64,000 bases of DNA from Symsagittifera roscoffensis (Eukaryota; Xenacoelomorpha; Acoela; Convolutidae): contig NC_087068.1 of assembly GCF_963678635.1 (NCBI RefSeq), positions 7,944,027 through 8,008,026 on the forward strand, read 5' to 3'. Below are positions 51,784 through 62,021 of the stretch, one piece after another; positions within the stretch are counted from its first letter, which is position 1, and every line of letters begins with the position of its first letter. A program made the translations under genes and the position numbers. The notes under the pieces are model-generated. The model did no database searches. It was given only the letters and a program-made list of their open reading frames with translations, and was not told the origin of the DNA.

Positions 51784-52667
51784 TGTAATATTCGTCTACT
51801 GTAGTCACACATGAGGCTTAAGAAAAATAGGCCCTATAACCATTGGCTCAAGAGTCAGGGACACCATCTCTTGTGTTTTTGTACCTCAAATCAGTCGGAG
51901 CCAATTCGGTTCGCTTGTGACACGAGACTACGACCCGTTACAGCTTAAAGGCTACTACTAAAATATCCCCCCACTCTAGAATTAGAAACGTCCCCATACT
52001 TAGGTCTCTAGATACCCAAAATACATGAACGCCGTTAAAAACCGGGTCGGAACAATCCGTTAAGTTACTTTTTATTAGACAGTGGAACTTTGATCCATTT
52101 CAGATGGATCAACCTAAAACTCGCCTTACCTCAACATAACAATTGTAAAACACACTCTAGAAATTTAAATTAAGGACTCACATGTTGATGCGCTCAAGCA
52201 CAGGAAGTAATTAAATGGGTGAGCAACTCTAGAATTAACTAAAGTAACTAGATAAGTTCAATGTTTATCAGTTTGAATGGTAAGGGTAAGTTTGAACTCA
52301 AGAACGAAGTTTTATGTGGACCATTGGGACACTCAAGCTGTCCACCTTTCCGTAGAAGGTTCACTCTGGTCCAGTTCGAATAATTACTCTCTCGGGAATA
52401 CTCTGTCTTCTATATCAGATAGGACAGCTCTACTCTTGTTCACTATGATGGAAATTGCGAATAGCAATTTCCCACTCGTTTTTATCTGACAACTTTCCCG
52501 CAATTGTTCTAAAATTGTTCTCTTTTCTTTTTCTGATTTTCAGTTATCGCGAGAAAATCGTGCATGACATGTTCCATTCGAAATTTTGAAAAATTAAATT
52601 TCACTACAAAATCAAGTGTTTTCTGCTCTTCTCAAGGTCAAACTTCCAAATATGACCGACTGGCACA
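51784..52667 (-). repeat. G2b 3' LTR
   Basis: 884 bp. It ends CGACTGGCACA as in G2a, but its first 11 bases are TGTAATATTCG as in the G1 LTR before switching to G2 sequence. A donor-like ACATGTGAGTCC (sense) replaces the GTAAGT of G2a. The open frame of the G2a LTR is closed here. Confidence 0.88.
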
Positions 52668-52681
52668 TACTCCCCGGACTC
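52668..52681 (-). promoter_or_regulatory. G2b 3' polypurine tract
   Basis: Sense GAGTCCGGGGAGTA next to the LTR TGTG, identical to G2a, with GAGGACATCGAT upstream. Confidence 0.8.
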
Positions 52682-53096
52682 GAGATCGATGTCCTCATCG
52701 CGTGCTGTCTTCTGCCAGTGAGTCCCAGAAAACCGAGTGTTGCTCAAGATACAGTGCCAGTGGTCATTTACAGAAGTTTGCAGCAGACTTAAGCTTATCT
52801 ACACCCCAAAATTCACAGCCATGTAAAATTTTCACACTATTGCTAAACAGCAATCAAAATCTGCACACACCTGCACCCTTGAATTTTCGCTTTTCAAGCC
52901 AATCATTTTAAAATCTCTTTTGTCCTATTCAATCAGGAAATTGTCATGCAGCATTTCGATTTATATAATAGATATAGTATATTAGTAACAATATTTGCTT
53001 TGTTAAAATTTCTTTTTCGTGAATCCAAGTTTCACTCGGATTCACACTCAAGCCCCCTTTCCCTCTCAAGACTCAAGATCCATCCGATTTGTCCAT
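52682..53096 (-). other. G2b 3' noncoding region
   Basis: Between the long ORF stop and the polypurine tract, similar to 4921-5299. Short open frames cross the tract into the LTR. Confidence 0.6.
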
Positions 53097-56000
53097 TCAT
53101 CTCGTACTCTTCGCCTTGGAGGTACTGCATCCTGAAGTGCTAGATGCGGCAAACTGTCTCAACAGTTCCTCTTCATCATCGGAACTAATCACAATCTCCT
53201 CCCAAGCCTTCAGCTGTTCATAGGATCGCATCCATTCTCTCTGCTCCTGCAATCTCTTTGCTTGGTTGGGTAGTGCCTTCACCCTAGCTTCTCGGTTCAA
53301 GCAAAAGGAGTTGTGCAGGCTCAAGCTCACGTTCTTCGCCAGGTCTTCCTCTAGTATCGACTCCCTCGCTTTGGTATTGTCTCTAGACATCTTACCCACT
53401 CTCTTCCATCCCGTCGTGATCGCATTACGATGGGTTAGCAGGGGTCTCTTGAAAGCTTCCGGCCCAATCTCGGCCTGGAACTGTCGATACTCCTTTTGAT
53501 GTTTTCTCATGTGATCTTTCGTTGCCCTGTACAACCAAGACGTCAGTGTCGCCCGAAACCATGGAAAGTACCTCAAGCGACTCCATACGTGCCTGACTTC
53601 CGTCGGTATGGCGAATACTTTGCACGCAGTCTCAAACAACTCGAGTCTCCTGCTGTAGTCTATCGCGTATATTGACTCAGCCGTTGGCGTCGTCGCCTCC
53701 CGATACTTCGTTATATTCTCTTCTATCCATCTCAGAGCTAACATCGTACTCACTACTAAGAGCGTCACCTTCTGCCGGTGATCCGGTAGTCCGATCGACC
53801 GAATCTCTTCCACATCCCACACCAGGCAAAGGTTCTTGTGATCTGGATACCACACCGTTTGTGCCAAACAGTGGCATGGGCATTCCCCATGAGAGATCTC
53901 AATGCTCCTGAGATTACGCTCCCCTGAGGCTTCCAAGAGAGGCTCAAGCTCCATCATTTTCTCGTGCATCGTGTCGTTGTCTTCCAGGTTCGGAGTACTT
54001 CCCACAGGTTTCCCGATCACGTTTTGTCTCTCGTGATCGCTTGTGTTTTCTCTTTCCAACTTCAGAAGATCTTCTCCCCAGATTTCGCTTAAGTCATCTC
54101 TCAATTCTTTTGGTACTGTCCCTTTGATTTTTCTCAACAACTTGTGCGAGTGATGCGACATCCGAGCCAACCTCACGCACTTGGGCACTGAGAAGGCCTT
54201 GTCCACCAGTATTCTCTGGCTGGACACTTCCACCATCGCCATGTGTAGCGGGTAGTGACTTCCGCACAAGTTGGCCATCATTGACCCTATCAGCGATTTC
54301 GCGTTCAATGGCAAGCCATAAGCTTCGCTCAGGGGAAATCCCATTTCCGCCTCAAGACCAACTTTCCAGCTCCGGATGTGTTTTTGAGTCACCTGCAACA
54401 CCCCGGGCCATGATTCTACGCTCAACGCCGTCACTAAATGATGTTCAGACTCCAGTCTCTCCAGTGCCTGCAGACCACACATTCTCGAGAAGAATCCGAG
54501 AGCTGTCGCTATATTCACCGTGGTTCTCGCGTAACATTCCGCTATTATTTGCACTTCACTTTTCTCCCTTTCTGTGATGTCTTCGAACCAAGTGACCAGG
54601 TCTTCTTTTTGAAACGACAGTATTCTGACGCATGACCGTCCATCGCAGATGTGCTCTCCGTTCCCACACGTCGAATCCAGACAGCTACCCGGCTCCAATT
54701 TCTTTGCTGACCCGGGGTCGCTCGTCCTTTCGCTTGGCTCTTGCATCTGGGGTGTGATTAGCTTATGTAGCACACTCAACTTCGCCAGATCTTCATCTTC
54801 CGTTGGTGCTAACCTCACTCGCTCGGTGGTTTCCTCGATTAGACTCGCATGGGGATGTGGACACCAGGAGGGTCTTAGTAGCTTCCATATCACTCCCAAG
54901 TTCGTGGTTAACAAGCCATCTCCACCGCCCATGTTCACTTCAACTCTCCTGTTTGAGCGCGGTATGCTTATCACCTCTGGTGTTTTCTCAAGAATCAGGC
55001 CCAGGCTCGGCCCCTCTTTCTCCACCGCGTCTATCTCCATTATCTTTTCTGTCCAAAACTTCAGTAGCTCCGCTACCTCATGGTTTCTGTGGGCTCCTCC
55101 AGCTTCCGAGTCTAAGAAGGGATTGTAGGCTATTCCCATCACTCCAGACACATATTGGTATTCCCCCTTCTCACTGAGTCTCGAGTACTGTTCTGACGAG
55201 GCCAGGTTACGGTGAACATCATGTTCTTCCTCGAACTTCTTATTAGAGAACCTCCGTACCTCGTCCAGCTTTCGATGGTTCTCTAAGGATAGTCTGGAAC
55301 CATCTTCTTTCTCTATTCCTGTACTCTGATATACGTTCAAGATGATCGTTGAGACTCTTCTCTCCATGGTTTTACTTCCACTTGCTCTCTGGTGGCATGC
55401 CAGGATGGTGCTATCAGACATCATTGACATTGTCCATCTCAAGAAACATGTGGCATCTTTTCTCCTAGCCAGGCTCAAGCCTGAATTGTCCCTGGCCACG
55501 TGTTGCATCAGTGCCTGATACACCTCTAGCTTCTTGCTTCCCAACTTCAGCCTGTCATACGAGGTCAATGTCTCCAACTCTATTCCCACCAGACTCCAGG
55601 TGAACATTAATTGTCCCGCAGTTCTAACGAAGGGATTCGCCATTAGTGGCGGTGCTGATGAGGATGTTCTCATCGCCTCTTCAAAATGATCCTTCAACAA
55701 ACTCTGCCAGGACCTCTTCAGATGACTTGCCATCTCTATCTTATTAACCTCGGCTTTTTGCTGGGTGGCCCAATTGCGTCGCCTGCGAGCTATTCCACTG
55801 TCCAACTTCTTCAAGCAGTCCTCCATTTCCTTCAATGTTTCGAGGGCCACCCACCACGTCCGGGAAGTGTTCCTCGTCTTGTTCCTCTCCAATGGATCAC
55901 TCGTCACTTGTTTGCCCATGTCCTGATGTGCCTTCGAGATCCATTCTTTGCCGATCTTCACTTCCCCTACCTGTCCGTTCGTTGAACCTCTCTTCACGTT

Positions 56001-59000
56001 TACCTTCTGAGGCTTGAAGTCTTCTTCTGACGTAGAACTGGTGGAAACCTCTATTTCCTTTTCTACTTCAAGTGGTTTCCTGAGCTCCGAGCTGTTCTTG
56101 TATGCCGCCGTCTTGCATCGGGCCAAAACGATGGGCGCCGTCTCTCTCAAGTTTCCTTCCGAAACAGCATCCACTGAAGGACTACCCCATCCTTCCACTT
56201 CTCTCTTCCTCTTGCGAGTCTTCACATCTCTGCTCGAGGGTGTTGTGGCTATCATCATTGATTCGACCTCTCCATCCACACCTTCCAACTCTTGCCTCCC
56301 CCCTGCTCGAGCCTTAAGGATATTAGTACTTTTAATCATATTACTAGTCCCAACCTTATCCCTTTTTATATCATCAACCATTTTATCCACAGTTTTTTGT
56401 TTCAGAGTAGAGCTGTCCTCACATTTCTCTTTTCTAGTCTTCGATCGTGCGTTCCTCAGCTCCACTAGCTTGTTCAGCAGCTCTTTTCTTGCTTTCTCAT
56501 CCAGGCCCGTTCCTATCAGGAGCGGTTCCCCGAATCTCACAACTGCGTCCCACAGTTCCTTCTTGAACTTGTCCAGCGTCGTCTCGCTGCCCACTTCTCG
56601 ATTGAATTCCTCCAGGAACTCCTGCCAAGCGTCATCCTCGAGAGATCCCAAGAATATGTCCCTGTTCCCTTCGAACGTGTTCTTCTCCCTTTCCTCCGAG
56701 CTCAAGAGTAACATCCCCATATTGAAGGTCTCACCTGCCAATGGCAACTCTAGGTTCTTCCGCGGAGACGGAATCAGGGGTGGTGTGGCAGTATCTGCCC
56801 AATTCTCCTCGCTCAAATCTTTCAACAGCTCTTGAGTGGTGAGCTCCTCCCCTGATGGCCCTGGTCCAGGCGTATTCCCCACTTCCATGTCTTCACCAGC
56901 TTCACTGAGAGTTTCATCCATACTCTCTTCTTCTGACTCATGTCTCCTTCTCTCGAGAATTTTCTTAAATCGGTCCTCGACGGGTCCGCTCCTCTTGTCT
57001 CCAGGTGTGTCCACGGACAGTGGTGATGGTGTCGCAGGATCCAGCTTTTTGTATTCCGTCAGTGCTACGTGCAGTTGACCTGCTGCATCTAGTTCTGTTC
57101 CTTCCTGTCTTATTTCCACCTGTTCCAAGCCATAGGGCGCCTTATATTTTCTCGTGGCAAATTTCATGTCGTCCACCAGTGCGACGTGTCCCTCCATCAC
57201 GATCATCCTGCCATCATCCCATATGGGTAGCATATTCTCAAGTCCTTCCTTTTCAAGAGTCCTCAAGACTTTCCGCACCTCATATCCAGGGGGCTGCGAA
57301 ATTCTACTCTTTTTCGCTTGCGTCGTCCACGAATTTACCTTCCTCTCGCTGATGTGGAAGTAGACTGCCGCCGTGTAGCCGATGAACAGGGGATCCCAGC
57401 CATCCGTGAAATGCCTCTGCGTTTCCTCCGTCATCATCTTCGCCATTATGGAGGGAACCACCAAGGGACTATTCATTCCCAAGGTCATCCTCCTGACTGT
57501 CGGGAACTCAGGCATGGTGGCTGGTAGGATTTCTTTCTCCATTATGGCCTCCAGCTCCCTCTTGACTAGTGCAAAGCACTCCTTCCAGGCGGGGATTCTC
57601 AAGACTTCTCGTCCGTTGGCCGTCAATGGGTTTAGGTTCCAAAACTTTGGATACATTTCAATGGGGCCCTCTCGCTTGCCTCCCATTCTGCATTTCATTT
57701 GTCCCCTGAAGTTGCACACCATCATCTCAGCATCTTTCACTTTTCCGAAGAGTACCGTGTTGCTCATACGCGCCCTGAGCACCTCCTGCTGACACCAATT
57801 CAGCGCTGTACCATCCAGTACGCTGATGAGACTCAAGTGCGTCACCGAGTGACGATACGTTATCACCAGGGGATCTGGAAACGCGTACGTCACTGCTGGA
57901 CCATAGATGCAGGTCACCACCTCCTCTAGACCCCGGATTATCCCCATTGGGTCCGACCTCATTGCCAGGCACAGGTCCGTCAACAGAGGCATCCCTCTGT
58001 TCGCCTTCTCCCATTCTTCTCTCGAGGTTGGGTTCTCATCTTCACCCGTCATGTATCGATTCTGCATCATGAGGTATTGCACCAGCAGTGTCTTCAACCC
58101 TGCGGCACACTTGTAGGAGCTGGTTTCAGTGCTCGTGTGGACTCTCCCCATAGACAGAGGTTCTACATATTCCATTAACCGATGAAACGACACCAATTCC
58201 CCATGGGTCAAGAGTACTAGTGCCAGATACCCATCAACTCGAAGTGTCTCCACTCCTCGACTAAACATGTATGCTGGGCCCATGTTGAACAAGTATCTGG
58301 GGTAAACCAAATACAGGGCCAAGAGCAGGCTGATGGACATGCCCAGTATCTCCTGTACGAAGGCTCCGAAGATAGTCGCCGTGGTGCCGAACACTCCTGC
58401 CAAGAATTCTCTCTCCCAGCAAGGACTCAAGAACTTGAGAATCTCGTAATCTCTCCTAGTCTTCAATTCGCCGTTGGCGTGCTCTCTCCAAAATCCTCCA
58501 ATCGTCACTTCATTGGCGGCCGAGACAAATCTAACCACCGTCATGTCTCTCGTTTCCGCTAGCTCCAGTTGCTTCTCTAGAAAACTCCAGATTTGTTTCA
58601 CGAGGAGTGGTGCTTCCTCCCTCGTTTTATTCGTGACGTTCTCCAGCCTTGGTGTCAGGAATGGCCACCAGCCATTCTCTTGAGTCAAGCGATATTTCAT
58701 CGATTCTAACTGTTTCTCCGTCTCGACCACATTTCTTCTCTCGTTGCTGGGACCTCTAGTCCTGCTGGTGGAATTTGCGACTTTCACATCCATACTCCGG
58801 AACCACAGGCTGGCCGTCAACTGGTTTATCGCCGGGTGGTCGTCCCCGATGACTGGGCTGAACTTGAGTTGTCTAGCAAAGTTCGATATCTCTAGCAAGA
58901 GTACCTCATCCAATACAATCAGGACGTCGGCCAGTCCGTAAAAGCCCCTCAGTGCATGAGATATGTCAGCCCATGCCGCCGGCAATTCTGATTTGTAAAG

Positions 59001-62000
59001 CCTCAAGTTCAATGGCTCCAGCTCTCGATTGGGGGCTGCCATCAGAATCCGCCATTCACTCCCTTCTGCTATCAGGATCAAGACCGCGTACACGAATTGT
59101 AGGGCGGGTGGCATACTTGCGTATCCCGGGGATGTGGTAAACACCACCTTCGTCTTGGACCCAAATCTCGAGGCTACGTTCTCTTGTACCTCATTCATCG
59201 CCGCAAATAACGCCTGAATAGCCTCCCATATCTTCTTTGATGTCGGAATTTCATCCCCCTTTAGTTGCTCAAGAAGTCCCATCGCGTGCAGGTGATCATT
59301 CATCCCTGCAAACAATAGCAGTTCAGGTTCACAGGGCATCTCCGACTTTATTGCTACCACTAGAGTCAACATCTGATTCAATTCGGCTCCTGGCAAGGAG
59401 TATACCAGAGTCTCCGGCCAGAACAACTTGGGAGACGTTCCTTCGAAGTCCGATCCCGCCACAATGACTACTCTTGCCGCAGCTGGATCTGTTCTATCGT
59501 AAACTGCCAGAGTTTTGGCCAGTTGGGTGCCACCACAGGGCTTCCCGTACCTGGGATCTTCCGCCAATTTCGAGCCTTCGTAAGCGGCGTCTGGCAATCC
59601 CGTTCCTCCCGGATTGAGTAGCTTGTCTACCACCTTCAACTGTGCCGGGGTTGCCAACCTGATTCTGGCGATGCTGGTTCGGTGCTTGGGAGGTTCTGCT
59701 ATAAGTCCCGGACTCCCCAGCAGCTTGAGAGGTCTGTAATTAATGGGTCCCATGATCGTTTTTGTGGGAATTCCCGTCAGGTCTGTGGTCTCCATCAACT
59801 TCGCCCTCGAGAAGTGCGCCTCATGAGCCTTCAACCAGTCTATGCAATGATGTCTATTCAAATCCTCGTGCGACACTCGTTCGATCCCCAGGGTTTCCGC
59901 CAACTCTCGTCTGCATTCCAAACTCTCTAGATCCAGTTCCTTCACCTTCTCAGGATTTCTCAAGCGGGCAGTCTCCATAGACTTCTTTTCTCTCCTGCCA
60001 TCTGCCACCACCACAGAGGACATCGCCGAGCCCGGAGGTGTTGATGACTCTACCTCCTCCGACTCCATTGGCGTGGCACTCTGCAATCGGGTCTGATTGC
60101 TCCTTGAACTGTCTCTAGTATCAATTCTCGCTCCCAAGCGACCAGCCAAGGCCCTCGAGGCAAGGAATGGTGGGTTGGGAGGTGGTCCTAAAGTGAATTG
60201 GGCTGTCTCCAGCAGGTCCGCCTCTAGCGTGTTAATGTGTTCCTGGAAGACGTCGTTCAGCCACTCCGCTCCCCTTGGCCTATCGAAATGGATTCCATCT
60301 TTTGAGGTGTCTTCAGGGAATCCCTTTTTCTCCATACGTTCTGCTATGTCCAACAGCCTGAGAGGAAGCACACTCTTCCGGTGTATGTCTCGGATCATCT
60401 TGTTCAGGCTCCGCACCTTCTGGTTCATCTCTAGGGCGTGCTGATCAAACATCATGTTGTAGGGGACCGTGCATACCGTCAGCAGGATGGGGTCCATCTG
60501 GATCCTCAGTTCCTCAAGAAGGCAGCTCATCTTGTCGCACAGCCTCGCTACTTTCCTCGCTTCTCCCCTTGACACGTCGTTGGTCCCAACCATCAGGGTC
60601 ACTGTGTAAACTTTGGTCATCCCTAGCATGTCCAGGGTTGCCAACATCTGTGGCGTGGCAGCTCCAGCGAAACTCAAGACTCCTGTTTGCCAATGGGACC
60701 GTATCTGGGTCAACACCCGCACCAGGCTATCCCCTATAATTAGGTGAACCGCACCCTCTGGCACACGAGGTGGCGCTAGATACTCCACCCAGGCTGCGTC
60801 ATGGAAGCAGTCCCTCCTGGTTCCCTGTTCCGCACTCCAGTCCAGCCGATTGTGCCTGTGGTAGTTCCCTTCTGTATTCTTCTTATAGCTCGCGATCACG
60901 ACGTTTCTGACCGGCTGTTCCCTCCAAGTTGGGGGAAGCTCTGGCCTTGTCGATCTTTCACGACTCTGCTGCTGCAATTTCTCGCCCAGCTCCTTCAGGC
61001 GCGATGAGGCGCCACTCACCTGGCTGCCACTCGAGGTCGAGGTTGGGGTATATCCGGGTAATACCACATCCATCAGAGGGCGTACAGGTTGGGTCTCTAG
61101 GTTGCGCAAGGAAGGCGTCACGTCATTCGGTATCCAGACCTCCAAGCCTTCACTCATGTGTTCCCTGGCCTCGCGGTCAAGGTTGAACCGTCCTCTAGCC
61201 CTGGGAGCTTCATCCACCTCCATGCGCGACTCCGGCCTCGAGCTTGTCACCACTCGTTCGTTAGACCTGGCTCCCTTTTGTGCGTCAAGCTCGCGTTGTC
61301 GCTGTTCTATCCTTTCCAACTCCGACTTTAGTTGATCACGATTCGCGACGTTCTCCCGCACCCTTAGCTCCTGCTGATGTTCAGCCCTCAGCATCTCAAG
61401 TAATTTCAACGTCTGATCTCGCTCGTCGACTGCCTGGTCCCTCTCCAGCTGAAGCTTCTCCCTATCCAGCTTCGCCTGATCCCGATCGAGGTTCGCTTTA
61501 TTCTTTTCCTTCAGCGCCTTCTCAAGCTCTTTCTTTAGGACCCCCAGATCCGGATATGCCTCTGTCGTCTGTTGCGCTCGCGACATCGACGGCACCTTAC
61601 TCGAGCTCTGGCCTGTGGATCTTGCTGTTGGTCTCGTCGGTAGCGGAAACTCTCCTGCGCCGTGTTCGGTGTTGTTACTCAGGCCAGGATTTCTTGCCAA
61701 GTCAAAGCCCCTTACTCCTCCATCCGCATTCCAAGATAACCATCTGGTCTGTTCTCGATTTGATATGCCCTCGGTGGTGTAGCCGACCATCAAGACAGCC
61801 TCCGTCGCAGACTCCCTGCACTCACCCTGGTCCTCCAACTGGAGGATCGCATTCAGCATCACCGCCATTCTCTCGTCTATCTGGGTGTAGTCCAGGTCCC
61901 TCAAGCGTCTGTACAGCTCGTCAAGAGTGGGCTTCTTCAGAGCCGCGGGCACGGAGTTCCAGAATCGGTCTGCCATTTTTGCAACTTCGGGATGTATATA

Positions 62001-62021
62001 GGTAGATGTTAACCAGCTCAA
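53097..62021 (-). CDS. Giant 2974-codon env-position ORF with SGNH hydrolase (G2b)
   Basis: An uninterrupted ORF. In order: an N-terminal domain (residues about 15-110, PTLDELYRRLRDLDYTQ); a coiled coil (about 160-265); and an SGNH/GDSL hydrolase (about 410-620) with Ser432 in IIGDSLVRV, Asn481 in VGTNDVSRG, and Asp575 and His578 in KDGIHFDRP, a complete triad. A second SGNH-like domain (about 800-1065) has VIVAGSDFEG, FAGMNDHLHAMG and GDDHPAINQ, with a non-standard block I. A hydrophobic stretch lies at about 1205-1255 (ILGMSISLLLALYLVYPRY). Then come acidic disorder, a basic region, and a CX4CX6CX4C knuckle near 2445-2460. No signal peptide is seen, so an ordinary envelope protein is unlikely. 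An ATG at residue 1 or 16 could be the start; both precede the conserved domain. The role is unknown. G1 carries a decayed homologue. Confidence 0.9.
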   Translation of the reverse strand: MSWLTSTYIHPEVAKMADRFWNSVPAALKKPTLDELYRRLRDLDYTQIDERMAVMLNAILQLEDQGECRESATEAVLMVGYTTEGISNREQTRWLSWNADGGVRGFDLARNPGLSNNTEHGAGEFPLPTRPTARSTGQSSSKVPSMSRAQQTTEAYPDLGVLKKELEKALKEKNKANLDRDQAKLDREKLQLERDQAVDERDQTLKLLEMLRAEHQQELRVRENVANRDQLKSELERIEQRQRELDAQKGARSNERVVTSSRPESRMEVDEAPRARGRFNLDREAREHMSEGLEVWIPNDVTPSLRNLETQPVRPLMDVVLPGYTPTSTSSGSQVSGASSRLKELGEKLQQQSRERSTRPELPPTWREQPVRNVVIASYKKNTEGNYHRHNRLDWSAEQGTRRDCFHDAAWVEYLAPPRVPEGAVHLIIGDSLVRVLTQIRSHWQTGVLSFAGAATPQMLATLDMLGMTKVYTVTLMVGTNDVSRGEARKVARLCDKMSCLLEELRIQMDPILLTVCTVPYNMMFDQHALEMNQKVRSLNKMIRDIHRKSVLPLRLLDIAERMEKKGFPEDTSKDGIHFDRPRGAEWLNDVFQEHINTLEADLLETAQFTLGPPPNPPFLASRALAGRLGARIDTRDSSRSNQTRLQSATPMESEEVESSTPPGSAMSSVVVADGRREKKSMETARLRNPEKVKELDLESLECRRELAETLGIERVSHEDLNRHHCIDWLKAHEAHFSRAKLMETTDLTGIPTKTIMGPINYRPLKLLGSPGLIAEPPKHRTSIARIRLATPAQLKVVDKLLNPGGTGLPDAAYEGSKLAEDPRYGKPCGGTQLAKTLAVYDRTDPAAARVVIVAGSDFEGTSPKLFWPETLVYSLPGAELNQMLTLVVAIKSEMPCEPELLLFAGMNDHLHAMGLLEQLKGDEIPTSKKIWEAIQALFAAMNEVQENVASRFGSKTKVVFTTSPGYASMPPALQFVYAVLILIAEGSEWRILMAAPNRELEPLNLRLYKSELPAAWADISHALRGFYGLADVLIVLDEVLLLEISNFARQLKFSPVIGDDHPAINQLTASLWFRSMDVKVANSTSRTRGPSNERRNVVETEKQLESMKYRLTQENGWWPFLTPRLENVTNKTREEAPLLVKQIWSFLEKQLELAETRDMTVVRFVSAANEVTIGGFWREHANGELKTRRDYEILKFLSPCWEREFLAGVFGTTATIFGAFVQEILGMSISLLLALYLVYPRYLFNMGPAYMFSRGVETLRVDGYLALVLLTHGELVSFHRLMEYVEPLSMGRVHTSTETSSYKCAAGLKTLLVQYLMMQNRYMTGEDENPTSREEWEKANRGMPLLTDLCLAMRSDPMGIIRGLEEVVTCIYGPAVTYAFPDPLVITYRHSVTHLSLISVLDGTALNWCQQEVLRARMSNTVLFGKVKDAEMMVCNFRGQMKCRMGGKREGPIEMYPKFWNLNPLTANGREVLRIPAWKECFALVKRELEAIMEKEILPATMPEFPTVRRMTLGMNSPLVVPSIMAKMMTEETQRHFTDGWDPLFIGYTAAVYFHISERKVNSWTTQAKKSRISQPPGYEVRKVLRTLEKEGLENMLPIWDDGRMIVMEGHVALVDDMKFATRKYKAPYGLEQVEIRQEGTELDAAGQLHVALTEYKKLDPATPSPLSVDTPGDKRSGPVEDRFKKILERRRHESEEESMDETLSEAGEDMEVGNTPGPGPSGEELTTQELLKDLSEENWADTATPPLIPSPRKNLELPLAGETFNMGMLLLSSEEREKNTFEGNRDIFLGSLEDDAWQEFLEEFNREVGSETTLDKFKKELWDAVVRFGEPLLIGTGLDEKARKELLNKLVELRNARSKTRKEKCEDSSTLKQKTVDKMVDDIKRDKVGTSNMIKSTNILKARAGGRQELEGVDGEVESMMIATTPSSRDVKTRKRKREVEGWGSPSVDAVSEGNLRETAPIVLARCKTAAYKNSSELRKPLEVEKEIEVSTSSTSEEDFKPQKVNVKRGSTNGQVGEVKIGKEWISKAHQDMGKQVTSDPLERNKTRNTSRTWWVALETLKEMEDCLKKLDSGIARRRRNWATQQKAEVNKIEMASHLKRSWQSLLKDHFEEAMRTSSSAPPLMANPFVRTAGQLMFTWSLVGIELETLTSYDRLKLGSKKLEVYQALMQHVARDNSGLSLARRKDATCFLRWTMSMMSDSTILACHQRASGSKTMERRVSTIILNVYQSTGIEKEDGSRLSLENHRKLDEVRRFSNKKFEEEHDVHRNLASSEQYSRLSEKGEYQYVSGVMGIAYNPFLDSEAGGAHRNHEVAELLKFWTEKIMEIDAVEKEGPSLGLILEKTPEVISIPRSNRRVEVNMGGGDGLLTTNLGVIWKLLRPSWCPHPHASLIEETTERVRLAPTEDEDLAKLSVLHKLITPQMQEPSERTSDPGSAKKLEPGSCLDSTCGNGEHICDGRSCVRILSFQKEDLVTWFEDITEREKSEVQIIAECYARTTVNIATALGFFSRMCGLQALERLESEHHLVTALSVESWPGVLQVTQKHIRSWKVGLEAEMGFPLSEAYGLPLNAKSLIGSMMANLCGSHYPLHMAMVEVSSQRILVDKAFSVPKCVRLARMSHHSHKLLRKIKGTVPKELRDDLSEIWGEDLLKLERENTSDHERQNVIGKPVGSTPNLEDNDTMHEKMMELEPLLEASGERNLRSIEISHGECPCHCLAQTVWYPDHKNLCLVWDVEEIRSIGLPDHRQKVTLLVVSTMLALRWIEENITKYREATTPTAESIYAIDYSRRLELFETACKVFAIPTEVRHVWSRLRYFPWFRATLTSWLYRATKDHMRKHQKEYRQFQAEIGPEAFKRPLLTHRNAITTGWKRVGKMSRDNTKARESILEEDLAKNVSLSLHNSFCLNREARVKALPNQAKRLQEQREWMRSYEQLKAWEEIVISSDDEEELLRQFAASSTSGCSTSKAKSTR

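Noticed and set aside
61280-62005. Plus-strand 241-codon Ser/Pro-rich ORF opposite the giant ORF
   Set aside because: Low-complexity shadow of the coiled-coil coding strand; no domain.
53097-62021. Giant ORF as a retroviral-type envelope
   Set aside because: No signal peptide, furin-like site or terminal membrane anchor was seen, and it carries hydrolase domains.
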